Shown: one piece after another, positions 9,294-17,004 of the stretch
Numbering within the stretch: position 1 is the first letter of the stretch
Layout: every line of letters begins with the position of its first letter
Assembly (NCBI GenBank): GCA_002337085.1
Contig: DDFH01000007.1
Span: 186,001-250,000, forward strand
DNA length: 64,000 nucleotides
Reading direction: 5' to 3'
From: Hyphomonadaceae bacterium UBA1933
GTDB taxonomy: Bacteria; Pseudomonadota; Alphaproteobacteria; Caulobacterales; Aquidulcibacteraceae
Program-made: the position numbers and the translations under genes
Notes under the pieces: model-generated
Told to the model about the DNA's origin: nothing
Databases searched by the model: none
Seen by the model: only the letters and a program-made list of their open reading frames with translations

Positions 9294-11526
9294 TATCATC
9301 CTCCGAATTTACTTCACTTGTTGCTAAAATAGGCAAATTCATTTGAACGCCCGCGCCTTTTTCACCATCTGGTCGGTCGATTAATCGCAATTTACCACCA
9401 TGTTCTTCAATAATGCGCACCACAATCGGCAGCCCCAAACCAGTACCTTTTTCACGTGTGGTTACATATGGTTCAAGCAAGCTATGACGATTATTGGATG
9501 GGAAGCCAATGCCATTATCCAATATGGTAATCACAGCATTTTCGCCTTTAACTTCGACAGAAATCTCAATTTTACCCTTATAGTCACCATTTTGCGTGAC
9601 TTGTTCATATGAAATAGATTCTGCGGCATTTTTTAAAATATTTAATAAAGCTTGCGAAATCATCCGCTCATCCATCATCACTTTGATTTTTTCGGGCGGG
9701 CTTTTTAATTGATATTCGATATTGGCAAAGGTTATCTTTTGACTAAAGACCGCTTCGCGTGTGATTTCACAAATATCTGCAGCAGTGAATTTTGGTGCCG
9801 GCATGCGTGCAAATGATGAAAATTCGTCAACCATGCGGCCGATATCACTAACCTGTCTGATTATTGTTTCGTTCAGGCGGATAAAAGTATCCTTATCATC
9901 AACAATTTGTTTTCCAAATTTACGGGTTAAACGCTCGGCAGAAAGTTGAATTGGGGTAAGTGGATTTTTAATTTCATGCGCAATGCGGCGCGCAACATCA
10001 CGCCATGCCGCTTGCCTTTGCCCTTGGATAAGGGCCGATACATCGTCAAAAGTTATTACCAAATCATCGCCAGCGTGGGCCGCACTGGCTTCAAATAGCA
10101 AATTAATATTCTCACGGCTTAATTCGATTTGCGATTTTTCGCCGGAATGGGTTTTTGATTTTTCAATAACAGGAATAAATTGTGGGAACGACTCTTCTAA
10201 TGATGTTCCAATCAAATTTTCCGCAGGTATCGCCAAAAATTTTGCCGCCGAGGAGTTGGCAGTTAAAATTAATCCATCTTTTGAAAGCGTTAAAACACCT
10301 GGTGAAACCCCCTCAATAACCGCATTAATGAATTGGGAGCGCTTGACAGCCTCTTCACGCTCGGCCTCAAGTTCATCCTTTTGCACCCTTAACTCTTTGG
10401 TCATGGTGTTGAATGTATCGGTTAAAAGTGCAAGTTCATGAACCTTGCGATCGGTATCGATACTTACGCTTAAATCACCCGCCGCAACCTGCCCTGCCGC
10501 ATTTACCAATTTTGCAACGGGTACAGAAATTGTGGTCGCCGAATAAAGCCCAAGCCACGCCGCAGCCAAAACCACAAGCAAAACAATCTCAAGATATGCA
10601 ATTCCAAAAATGAATTGGATATTTGCCTGCCGCGCCTCTAGTGCGCGGTAAGATGAAATTGTTTTTTCTGCCTTGCTAAGAACTGAAATTTGCTCAGGAT
10701 TTTGTAATCTAATGGCATAAAGATATGCACCACTTATGCCATCAAGCCGGAAAAGGGTTTGGGTTGTCACCTCATCAAAAGTAAATGAAACATCGCCAAC
10801 CCGTGCCGTGTCAAAATTATCTTTTGACGGTGGTTTATAGGCGGGAACATTTTGCGGGCGCTCTGCCTTTGAAATTATTTCACCGTTTTCACGGATAATA
10901 TAAACTGCAACAAATGCACGCCGCACCGCCTGGGTTTGCAAATATTCCTTAAATTGCTCAGGCGAAGAAGAAAAGTTAGCAGATGCCTGATTAAGATCCG
11001 AAGCCATTGCCATAATATCGGCGCGCGCGCTTTCAGAAATCTGGTTGATAATTTCATTGCCAAGGTTTGATGTCGAGGTAATCGCATCCTTAACCTGTCC
11101 AGAAAGCCACGCCTGAACCCCGCGTCCATAGGTTACGCCGGAAAATAACGCGATAATAATCGCCGGAATCGCCGCCGCCATAACAAAAAATCGTACATAG
11201 CGCAGATGAAGAATCGACCCCTGCCCTTTGTTTTTCTTGAAAAATTGCAGGCTTTTGAAAACTTTGAAAAGGCGATAGGCAAAAAAACCAATAATTAAGG
11301 CGTTTACAATAAGGAAAAACGCAATAATTTTTCCGGCAAAGCCATTATCCTGTGCCTGTGACACCGAAAAATATAGGGCGATAACATTAAGCAAAAACCC
11401 AACGCCAAACAAAATTAGCGCATATTTAGAAAGCCCATAATTCAGGGTTTCAAAGCCGTCGTTGCGGTTAATGAAGCCGGCTTCGGCTTTTTTTATTGGA
11501 GTTTCATTCTTTTGAACATCAACCAT
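9286..11526 (-). CDS. ntrY: Membrane sensor histidine kinase NtrY
   Basis: A sensor kinase of about 746 residues. Three hydrophobic segments lie near the N-terminus (LFGVGFLLNVIALYF, IIAFFLIVNALIIGFF, FFVMAAAIPAIIIALF). A periplasmic sensor region of about 160 residues follows, then a fourth segment (EIVLLVVLAAAWLGLYS), HAMP, PAS, a HisKA box with phospho-acceptor histidine in IAHEIKNPLTPIQL, and a HATPase with NILKNAAES, DNGIGFP and GTGLGLP. It phosphorylates NtrX and senses redox or nitrogen cues in studied alphaproteobacteria. The frame opens at a TTG (11544), but the ATG at 11526 is the more likely start. The 3' end overlaps ntrX, so the pair is coupled. Its promoter should lie in the repeat-filled gap upstream. 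Confidence 0.94.
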   Translation of the reverse strand: MVDVQKNETPIKKAEAGFINRNDGFETLNYGLSKYALILFGVGFLLNVIALYFSVSQAQDNGFAGKIIAFFLIVNALIIGFFAYRLFKVFKSLQFFKKNKGQGSILHLRYVRFFVMAAAIPAIIIALFSGVTYGRGVQAWLSGQVKDAITSTSNLGNEIINQISESARADIMAMASDLNQASANFSSSPEQFKEYLQTQAVRRAFVAVYIIRENGEIISKAERPQNVPAYKPPSKDNFDTARVGDVSFTFDEVTTQTLFRLDGISGAYLYAIRLQNPEQISVLSKAEKTISSYRALEARQANIQFIFGIAYLEIVLLVVLAAAWLGLYSATTISVPVAKLVNAAGQVAAGDLSVSIDTDRKVHELALLTDTFNTMTKELRVQKDELEAEREEAVKRSQFINAVIEGVSPGVLTLSKDGLILTANSSAAKFLAIPAENLIGTSLEESFPQFIPVIEKSKTHSGEKSQIELSRENINLLFEASAAHAGDDLVITFDDVSALIQGQRQAAWRDVARRIAHEIKNPLTPIQLSAERLTRKFGKQIVDDKDTFIRLNETIIRQVSDIGRMVDEFSSFARMPAPKFTAADICEITREAVFSQKITFANIEYQLKSPPEKIKVMMDERMISQALLNILKNAAESISYEQVTQNGDYKGKIEISVEVKGENAVITILDNGIGFPSNNRHSLLEPYVTTREKGTGLGLPIVVRIIEEHGGKLRLIDRPDGEKGAGVQMNLPILATSEVNSEDDNG

Positions 11527-11713
11527 GTTGCATATATGACACAATTGTTGTCACACCGCAACATGATGAAATGTAAAGTTTCAGTAATGTACGCAGAGTT
11601 ATTTTCATAGTTTGCCTAATAAGTCATAAGATATCTGACAAATTACTTTTGTGATTTTTCTATATAAAAAAATAGTTTATCCTCACCCTAATAAACGCCA
11701 TTACAATTTCCAA

Positions 11714-12030
11714 ATTTCATTGGGATTAATGGAAAGGGATAGTATGATTTTAAAATGTCAGGATTTGTCAGTTTTTTTCACGACACGCGGAATAATCGCC
11801 ATTAAATTTAGCATAACAGATTGATTAATAATGCTTTTTGCTAAAACCCATCAAATGAAAATGTCAACATTTGTCAACAATTTACGGAAAATATGGAAAT
11901 GACGGCACGCAGATAAGCGTAACGAATTGATTAATAACAACTTTTTTGAAAAAAGATGCCAGATGAAATTGTTACATTCGTTACAAAATAGAACTTTTTG
12001 TTACGCAATAGGCAAACATTGTTACAAAAA
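11714..12030. repeat. Degenerate ~106-bp direct repeat, about three units
   Basis: The pattern ATTGATTAATAA occurs at 11820-11831 and 11926-11937, exactly 106 bases apart, with a weaker form (ATTGGGATTAAT) at 11719. About 35-40 bases after each comes a paired motif: AATGTCAGGATTTGTCAG (11754-11771), AATGTCAACATTTGTCAAC (11860-11878) and AATTGTTACATTCGTTAC (11967-11984), spaced 106 and 107 bases apart. Between them lie similar GC-richer blocks (CACGACACGCGGAATAA near 11780, CGGCACGCAGATAAG near 11903). The second half of unit 3 is less similar. I see an array of decayed tandem copies; its role is unknown. Confidence 0.6.
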
Positions 12031-12060
12031 AAGCAATTGTTGGGACACAACAATTGCTTT
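12030..12060 (-). terminator. Intrinsic terminator after ntrBC
   Basis: The arms AAAGCAATTGTTG (12030-12042) and CAACAATTGCTTT (12048-12060) pair perfectly over 13 bp around a 5-base loop. On the minus strand the hairpin is followed by a run of seven T, as expected of a Rho-independent terminator ending the ntrBC transcript before ntrYX. Confidence 0.8.
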
Positions 12061-12133
12061 CTTGAAACCAAAATCACTAGTTTAACCTAGTCCCTAATTT
12101 AAACCAAAGTCACTAATTTAAACCAAAGTCACT
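12060..12133. repeat. 19-bp tandem repeat spanning the ntrC stop codon
   Basis: Two perfect copies of AATTTAAACCAAAGTCACT lie at 12096-12114 and 12115-12133. They are preceded by two diverged copies at 12060-12078 (TCTTGAAACCAAAATCACT) and 12079-12095. On the minus strand the innermost copy encodes the last residues of NtrC (SDFGLN) and the start of its stop codon; the next perfect copy repeats the same codons after the stop. The array looks like slippage duplication of the ntrC 3' end. Confidence 0.85.
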
Positions 12134-13543
12134 TAGGCGTTTGCGTAATGTATTACGGTTTAAGCCCAATAATTCCGCAGCCTTGATTTGGTTGCCACGG
12201 GTTTCTTTTAGGGTCATTTCAAACAATGGTTTTTCGACCGAACGGATAATGTTTGAATGAAGATCATGGATATTTTTGCCTTCATTTTTGGCATTAAGTA
12301 GGATTGATGAAATGGTATTTTTAACCATGCTTTGCAAATCGCCATCTTGCTCTTTTGAGGCGGCAACCGGAATAATCTTTGCCTCAACAAGGGCATTGGC
12401 AACCGTAGAAGCATTGATAACGTTTTGTGAGTTAAGCACACATAGGCGATACATAAGGTTTTCAAGCTCACGCACGTTGCCGGGCCATGACCATTGTTCA
12501 AGTTCCTCAATGGCGCTTTTATCAATGATTTTCTCGCCATTTCCAAGGCGTGACGCACGGGTTAGGAATAGGCGCGCCAAGTCACCAATATCGGAAACCC
12601 GCTCCCGAAGTGGCGGCACACTAATGCTTATGACATTCAATATATGGAACAAATCAGCACGAAACTCACCGGCCGCCAATTTTGCCCGCAAACTATCATT
12701 TGATGATGCAATAACTCTTATATCGCCCGCTTCTAAATCGGCGATAATTCCCAAGATACGCGATTGCATTTCACTTGTTGTATCAGATACGCAATCAAGC
12801 AAAATAGTGCCGCCGCGCATTTCATCAATAAGGCCGCCCCCTTGCAGGTTTTTGCCATAAAACACCTTATCCAAATCAAATGGATTGGTAAAACCAGCAA
12901 CATTGATAGTGCGGAAAGGAGCAGTTTTACGGTTTGAATAATCATGAATTGTGCGGGCGATAAGTTTTTTGCCAACACCGACCTCACCTTCCAAAAGAAC
13001 TGTTAAGTCGCTTGGGGCAACGCGCGATAAGGAACGGTAGACCTCTTGCATTGAATTAGAACGACCAATTAATGGCAGACCTTCATCAACCTGTGCTTTA
13101 CGTTTTTGTACAACGGCGCGGTGTTCGCCCACTGGCTCCAAGGCGCGTTTGACCAAATCAATCATTTTATCCAAATCAAACGGCTTTGGGAGATATTCAT
13201 ACGCCCCCTGCTCTGCGGCTGAAACAGCGGTTAAAAGGTTTGATTGGGCGCTCATCACAATGATTGGTAGTTTTGGACGCTCCACACGGATTTTGGGCAA
13301 GAAGTCAAAAACGCTGCCATCTGGCATTACAACATCGGTCAAGACCAAGTCCCCCTCTTGATCTTTCACCCATTTCCATAGGGTTGACGCATTTGATGTT
13401 GAGCGAACCTGAAAACCCGCGCGGGCCAAAGCCTGCGAAAGTACGGTGCGGATTGACGCATCATCATCAGCAATTAAAATCGTGGACGCAGTGCCTTTTG
13501 TGCTTCGGATATCGTTATTATAAGCTACATTATTTAATGACAT
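12113..13543 (-). CDS. ntrC: Response regulator NtrC with degenerate AAA+ domain
   Basis: A 476-residue NtrC-type regulator paired with NtrB for nitrogen control. The receiver domain is intact (DDD at 26-28, phospho-aspartate 70 in LVLTDVVMPDG, lysine in LPKPFD). A Fis-type helix-turn-helix (NQIKAAELLGLNRNTLRKRL) ends the protein. The AAA+ domain is unusual. Walker A reads GEVGVGKK. The GAFTGA sigma54-contact loop is missing: where it should be the protein reads VFYGKNLQGGGLIDEM. The Walker B acidic pair is DC instead of DE (TILLDCVSD, near residue 250), so ATP hydrolysis may be impaired. WPGNVREL is kept. It starts 3 bases after ntrB and ends in a tandem duplication and terminator. Confidence 0.92.
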   Translation of the reverse strand: MSLNNVAYNNDIRSTKGTASTILIADDDASIRTVLSQALARAGFQVRSTSNASTLWKWVKDQEGDLVLTDVVMPDGSVFDFLPKIRVERPKLPIIVMSAQSNLLTAVSAAEQGAYEYLPKPFDLDKMIDLVKRALEPVGEHRAVVQKRKAQVDEGLPLIGRSNSMQEVYRSLSRVAPSDLTVLLEGEVGVGKKLIARTIHDYSNRKTAPFRTINVAGFTNPFDLDKVFYGKNLQGGGLIDEMRGGTILLDCVSDTTSEMQSRILGIIADLEAGDIRVIASSNDSLRAKLAAGEFRADLFHILNVISISVPPLRERVSDIGDLARLFLTRASRLGNGEKIIDKSAIEELEQWSWPGNVRELENLMYRLCVLNSQNVINASTVANALVEAKIIPVAASKEQDGDLQSMVKNTISSILLNAKNEGKNIHDLHSNIIRSVEKPLFEMTLKETRGNQIKAAELLGLNRNTLRKRLSDFGLN

Positions 13544-13546
13544 AAA

Positions 13547-14638
13547 TTACTCCACATCCGCAGCCTGTTGCAAACGCACCCTAAAACACGTTCGCCCAGG
13601 CTGGGATTCAAAATCAACTGTTCCGCCAAGTGCGGTCACCATTTTTCTTACTAATGCCAAACCAAGCCCATTTCCCTCGCTCTTGGTTGTAACAAAAGGA
13701 TCGAAAATTACGTTACGCAAATCATCAGGAACACCAAAACCATTGTCCGTAATCGAAACCTCGATTGGTAAATGTGGGTTCTCTATTTCATTATTGCGAA
13801 GTTTCCGTGAATGTCTGTATGATGTTGCAAAAATGACCTGCCCCTTGGCGCCCTTTTCATTAGCCGCCTCAGCAGCATTTTTTGCAAGATTTAGAAATAC
13901 TTGCGTAAGCCGGTCTCTTTCGCCCATTATTAGAGGTAAAGAAACATCATATTGCCTTGAAATGTGCAATTCACTAGCAAAACCATTTTCGGCAAGCTGG
14001 GCGACTCGGTCAATAATTGAGTGGATATTAATTGGTTCAAGCTCAACAGCATTATCAATACCAAGGCTTTCGACACGATCGATAAGGCGATGGACACGAT
14101 CTGTCTCATCAATAATTAACTTTGCAAGTGGCTTTTGTTCATTAGAGGCGTCAAGCATTAATAATTGCGCCGCCCCTCGAATGCCAGCCAATGGATTTTT
14201 AACCTCATGTGCCAAGGCACGGCCAATTTGTCCAAATGACTTACTTTTTTCGCTATCTGATTTTTTTTCTATGATATTTTCTGCAAGGCTCTTTACCCAA
14301 AACATTACGTTAAAAAGCCCAGGCGTTACAGACGGATAAATAGTAATATCAGATTTAAAGTTATTTAAATTAGCATCAATAATTTCAATATCATACGATG
14401 TAATTACCGAATTTGAACTTTCCGCCTTTTTTACAAGAGTACGCAAAGATTCTTCAGAACGAATTATTTCAAATAAATTTTTGCCAATCAAAGACTTTTT
14501 AGAAGACGCCAATAAATCTTGCGAGAAGACATTGCCGTATTTTAAACAGCCCTCGCTATCCACGACCACAATTGGTGCAGGTATAAATTCTATTGAAGGC
14601 TGATGAGCCTCGTCAACAATTTCCTTGACAGCGTTCAT
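13547..14638 (-). CDS. ntrB: Nitrogen-sensing histidine kinase NtrB
   Basis: A soluble 363-residue sensor kinase that phosphorylates and dephosphorylates NtrC, normally under PII control. It has a PAS domain (about residues 15-125), a HisKA box with phospho-histidine in LAHEVKNPLAGIRGAAQLL near residue 140, and a HATPase with NLAKNAAEAA, DNGFGVP and GNGLGLALV. No membrane segment is seen, as expected. It is the first gene of the ntrBC pair, with 3 bases to ntrC. In many relatives dusB (nifR3) lies directly upstream; here the next gene upstream is the divergent ispDF. The 197-bp gap carries a long inverted repeat. Confidence 0.93.
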   Translation of the reverse strand: MNAVKEIVDEAHQPSIEFIPAPIVVVDSEGCLKYGNVFSQDLLASSKKSLIGKNLFEIIRSEESLRTLVKKAESSNSVITSYDIEIIDANLNNFKSDITIYPSVTPGLFNVMFWVKSLAENIIEKKSDSEKSKSFGQIGRALAHEVKNPLAGIRGAAQLLMLDASNEQKPLAKLIIDETDRVHRLIDRVESLGIDNAVELEPINIHSIIDRVAQLAENGFASELHISRQYDVSLPLIMGERDRLTQVFLNLAKNAAEAANEKGAKGQVIFATSYRHSRKLRNNEIENPHLPIEVSITDNGFGVPDDLRNVIFDPFVTTKSEGNGLGLALVRKMVTALGGTVDFESQPGRTCFRVRLQQAADVE

Positions 14639-14689
14639 TGATACATCCCAATCTCAAGACTAAATTTTATGCAGATTGATAATTGTTTA

Positions 14690-14760
14690 AATGTTTTAGT
14701 GTGATTAGCAAAATGGTCAACCTGAAGATGGTTACTATTTAATCACATTGCCTAAACATT
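14690..14760. promoter_or_regulatory. Long imperfect inverted repeat in the ntrB/ispDF divergent promoter region
   Basis: The left arm AATGTTTTAGTGTGATTA (14690-14707) is matched by a right arm at 14740-14760, whose reverse complement begins AATGTTTAGG and ends TGTGATTA. The 32-base centre contains a smaller AACC/GGTT pairing. The element lies about 50 bases upstream of ntrB and 75 upstream of ispDF, so it may be an operator for either gene or form a structured leader. The binding protein is unknown. Confidence 0.45.
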
Positions 14761-14835
14761 AGACACTGACTTTGCGATTGCAAAACTTATCAAACACACT
14801 ATCTTTCAGTTTTATACTAATAGCAAGAGTTTTCT

Positions 14836-15990
14836 ATGAATAATATAGCGGTGATTGTTGCTTCGGGAACCGGTACTCGAACCGGCCTTGATACTCCAAA
14901 GCAATATAATGAATTTTTAGGTATGCCATTGTTTGTGCATTCATTTAAATTCTTTCACAACTCACCATTATTTAGCCATGTGGTTCTTGTTGCAAATTCT
15001 GAATGGCACGACTTTATCAAAGAAGAACTTGCCGATTATAATAATTTTACAATCACAACCGGCGGCGATACGCGCGCGCAAAGTGTTTATAATGGTCTTG
15101 TGGCTGCAAAAGATATATCTCCTGATACTGTTTATATACATGATGCAGCAAGACCATTTATTGATTTAAACGTAATTAACGCTATGCACGACGAAATTTT
15201 AAACGGTGCAGATGGGGCAATACCATATATTGAAATCGCAGATGCACTTTGGCAAATTGATAAAAATCAACAACTTACCGTACCCGTTGATAAATCAGGA
15301 CGCATCAGGGCACAAACACCACAAGCCTTTAACTTTAAAAAACTACTTGCCGCTTATTCATGCTGCGACTTTAAATCTGCCCTTGATGATGCACAAATTG
15401 CAACACAAAGCGGAATGATTGTAAAGGCAATTAAGGGCACATCATTCTCTGATAAACTAACATATAAAGAAGATTTTCTGCGCATGGAAAAGGCATTAGC
15501 ACCCAAAATTTTACCACGTTCAGGCATTGGTTTTGATGTTCATCGTTTTTGCGAAGGTGATTTTGTTACGCTTTGTGGCATTAAAATACCGCATAAAATG
15601 GGGCTTGAAGGGCATTCAGATGCCGATGTTGCGTGGCACGCTCTAACCGATGCTCTACTCGGTGCAATGGCGCTAGGTGATATTGGCAAGGTATTTCCGC
15701 CAAGTGATATAAAATGGAAAGGTGCTTCGTCATCAATCTTTCTTGAATATGCAAAGGACCAAGTGAAAAAGCATGGGGCAGAAATTGCCAATGTTGATAT
15801 CACAATAATTTGTGAGGCACCAAAAGTAGGTAAATATCGCGAGGCTTTACAAAAATCGACTGCTGAAATTTTAGAAATTCCAATGGATAGAGTTGGAATA
15901 AAGGCAACGACAACCGAACGCCTAGGATTTACAGGTCGAAGCGAGGGAATTGCCGCCCAAGCAATTGCCAGCGTAGTTCAATACATTTAA
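14836..15990 (+). CDS. ispDF: Bifunctional IspD/IspF of the MEP isoprenoid pathway
   Basis: A 384-residue fusion. The N-terminal part (about 1-225) is 2-C-methyl-D-erythritol 4-phosphate cytidylyltransferase, with the nucleotide-binding GTGTRTGLDTPKQY and VYIHDAARPF. The C-terminal part (about 228-384) is 2-C-methyl-D-erythritol 2,4-cyclodiphosphate synthase, with metal ligands in GFDVHRF and GHSDADVAWHALTDALLGA, and late KATTTERLGFTGR. It carries out two non-consecutive steps of isopentenyl diphosphate synthesis. The fusion is common in alphaproteobacteria. dxs and ispA of the same pathway lie near 54-57 kb. pncC follows after 26 bases on the same strand. Confidence 0.96.
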   Translation: MNNIAVIVASGTGTRTGLDTPKQYNEFLGMPLFVHSFKFFHNSPLFSHVVLVANSEWHDFIKEELADYNNFTITTGGDTRAQSVYNGLVAAKDISPDTVYIHDAARPFIDLNVINAMHDEILNGADGAIPYIEIADALWQIDKNQQLTVPVDKSGRIRAQTPQAFNFKKLLAAYSCCDFKSALDDAQIATQSGMIVKAIKGTSFSDKLTYKEDFLRMEKALAPKILPRSGIGFDVHRFCEGDFVTLCGIKIPHKMGLEGHSDADVAWHALTDALLGAMALGDIGKVFPPSDIKWKGASSSIFLEYAKDQVKKHGAEIANVDITIICEAPKVGKYREALQKSTAEILEIPMDRVGIKATTTERLGFTGRSEGIAAQAIASVVQYI

Positions 15991-16016
15991 AATATTCAAT
16001 AATAGGGATAATTATT

Positions 16017-16508
16017 ATGTTTGACGAAGAATTGCTTGATTCCACAGCAAGATTACTAATGGAAGCACGTATTAATCAGGTGAAGTTTGCAACCGCAGAA
16101 AGTTGCACTGGCGGGCTTCTTGCAGGGCTTTTAACTGAAATCCCTGGGTCTTCTGATGTTTTTGAGCGTGGTTTTGTAACTTATTCCAACCTTGCCAAAC
16201 ACGAATTGCTCGGTGTCCCTACTGATACGCTTAGCTTCCATGGGGCAGTGTCACCTCAAACTGCAAATGCCATGGCCAATGGTGTTTTAAAAAACTCAGC
16301 GGCGGATATTGCGGTTTCAGTTACAGGTGTTGCCGGCCCGGGTGGTGGCTCGACTGAAAAGCCAGTTGGTCTCGTTTACTTTGGTCTCGCCAAAAGAGGC
16401 TCTTTGACCCGAACCTTTGAACAAAATTTTGGGGAGATTGGACGCGACAAAATTAGAATAAATGCGGTCAATTATGCGATTGGTTTATTCTTTAAGGCAA
16501 TGCAGTAA
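16017..16508 (+). CDS. pncC: CinA C-terminal-domain protein, NMN amidohydrolase type
   Basis: A 163-residue stand-alone version of the CinA C-terminal domain. It shows TAESCTGGLLAGLLT, then SNLAKHELLGVP and VTGVAGPGGGSTEKPVGLVYFGL, the standard signature of nicotinamide mononucleotide deamidases (NMN to NaMN + ammonia), which recycle pyridine nucleotides. The N-terminal competence/damage-inducible MoCF-like domain of full CinA is absent, which is normal for this family. It sits 26 bases after ispDF in a likely operon and converges with the RatA-like gene 16 bases away. Confidence 0.9.
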   Translation: MFDEELLDSTARLLMEARINQVKFATAESCTGGLLAGLLTEIPGSSDVFERGFVTYSNLAKHELLGVPTDTLSFHGAVSPQTANAMANGVLKNSAADIAVSVTGVAGPGGGSTEKPVGLVYFGLAKRGSLTRTFEQNFGEIGRDKIRINAVNYAIGLFFKAMQ

Positions 16509-16524
16509 ATTTTAGGGCAATAAA

Positions 16525-17001
16525 TTATGGCGTTACGTATCTTTTATCTGCTTCATTGCTAAAAGCCTCAATAAGTCGGCTTGTAGCTTTGTTGATATTA
16601 GATGTTATAAGCGTTGCCAAAAATGGGTCTGCAAAATTATAATCGATTTGTAAATCAATCTCACACCCTTTTTCATGCGGTGTTATTTTCCATGTACATT
16701 CAAGCAGTTTCAATGGATTTGGTAAAAGTGAAAAGCTCTTATTTTTCAAAAGTGATGTTTTTATAATTTTGTTATCTTTATCAATCACCACACGTGTTGA
16801 AAATGGAATTTTTATTGCTTTATAACCAATCATTAATTCGGCACTAAAGGAATTTCCATCTGTTGACTTATCCCAAATTCGAACCGCCTTTACCCATTGG
16901 ATAAACTTCCCATAATTCGGGACATCGCCAACCAAGGCCACAATTTTATCGGCGCTATGGTTTATTATGCGATTAACCCGAATTGTTCCGGTTCGTGACA
17001 T
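16525..17001 (-). CDS. RatA/Coq10-type START-domain protein
   Basis: A 158-residue single-domain protein of the polyketide-cyclase/START fold, the family annotated as ubiquinone-binding Coq10 or RatA toxin. Typical features are an early HSADKIVALVGDVPNYGKFIQWV and a late DLQIDYNFADPFLATLI, with a long C-terminal helix. In alphaproteobacteria the gene regularly follows lipA, as here (3-base gap), and its likely role is in quinone handling in respiration. Toxicity is a property reported for an E. coli relative and should not be assumed. Confidence 0.85.
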   Translation of the reverse strand: MSRTGTIRVNRIINHSADKIVALVGDVPNYGKFIQWVKAVRIWDKSTDGNSFSAELMIGYKAIKIPFSTRVVIDKDNKIIKTSLLKNKSFSLLPNPLKLLECTWKITPHEKGCEIDLQIDYNFADPFLATLITSNINKATSRLIEAFSNEADKRYVTP

Positions 17002-17004
17002 ATT

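Larger units (their letters stand above)
11545..12112. other. 570-bp gene-free gap between ntrC and ntrY
   Basis: This is the only stretch over 300 bases without a convincing gene. It holds about three degenerate ~106-bp direct repeats (11714 to about 12030), the ntrBC terminator (12030-12060) and most of a 19-bp tandem array (12060-12133). The ntrYX promoter must lie in its left part. Tiny open frames occur inside (for example a 26-codon ATG frame at 11744 on the plus strand), but they fall on the repeat units and I do not call them genes. Confidence 0.8.

Noticed and set aside
11744..11824. Short open frames inside the ntrC-ntrY gap
   Set aside because: They follow the repeat units, are 15-26 codons long and show no independent conservation that I can see.
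11714..12030. CRISPR array
   Set aside because: The recurring motifs are degenerate, about 106 bases apart, and have no constant repeat/spacer structure; no cas genes are present.
16525..17001. Toxin of a toxin-antitoxin pair (RatA name)
   Set aside because: The gene follows lipA as in most alphaproteobacteria, with no antitoxin partner; a Coq10-like respiratory role is more likely.
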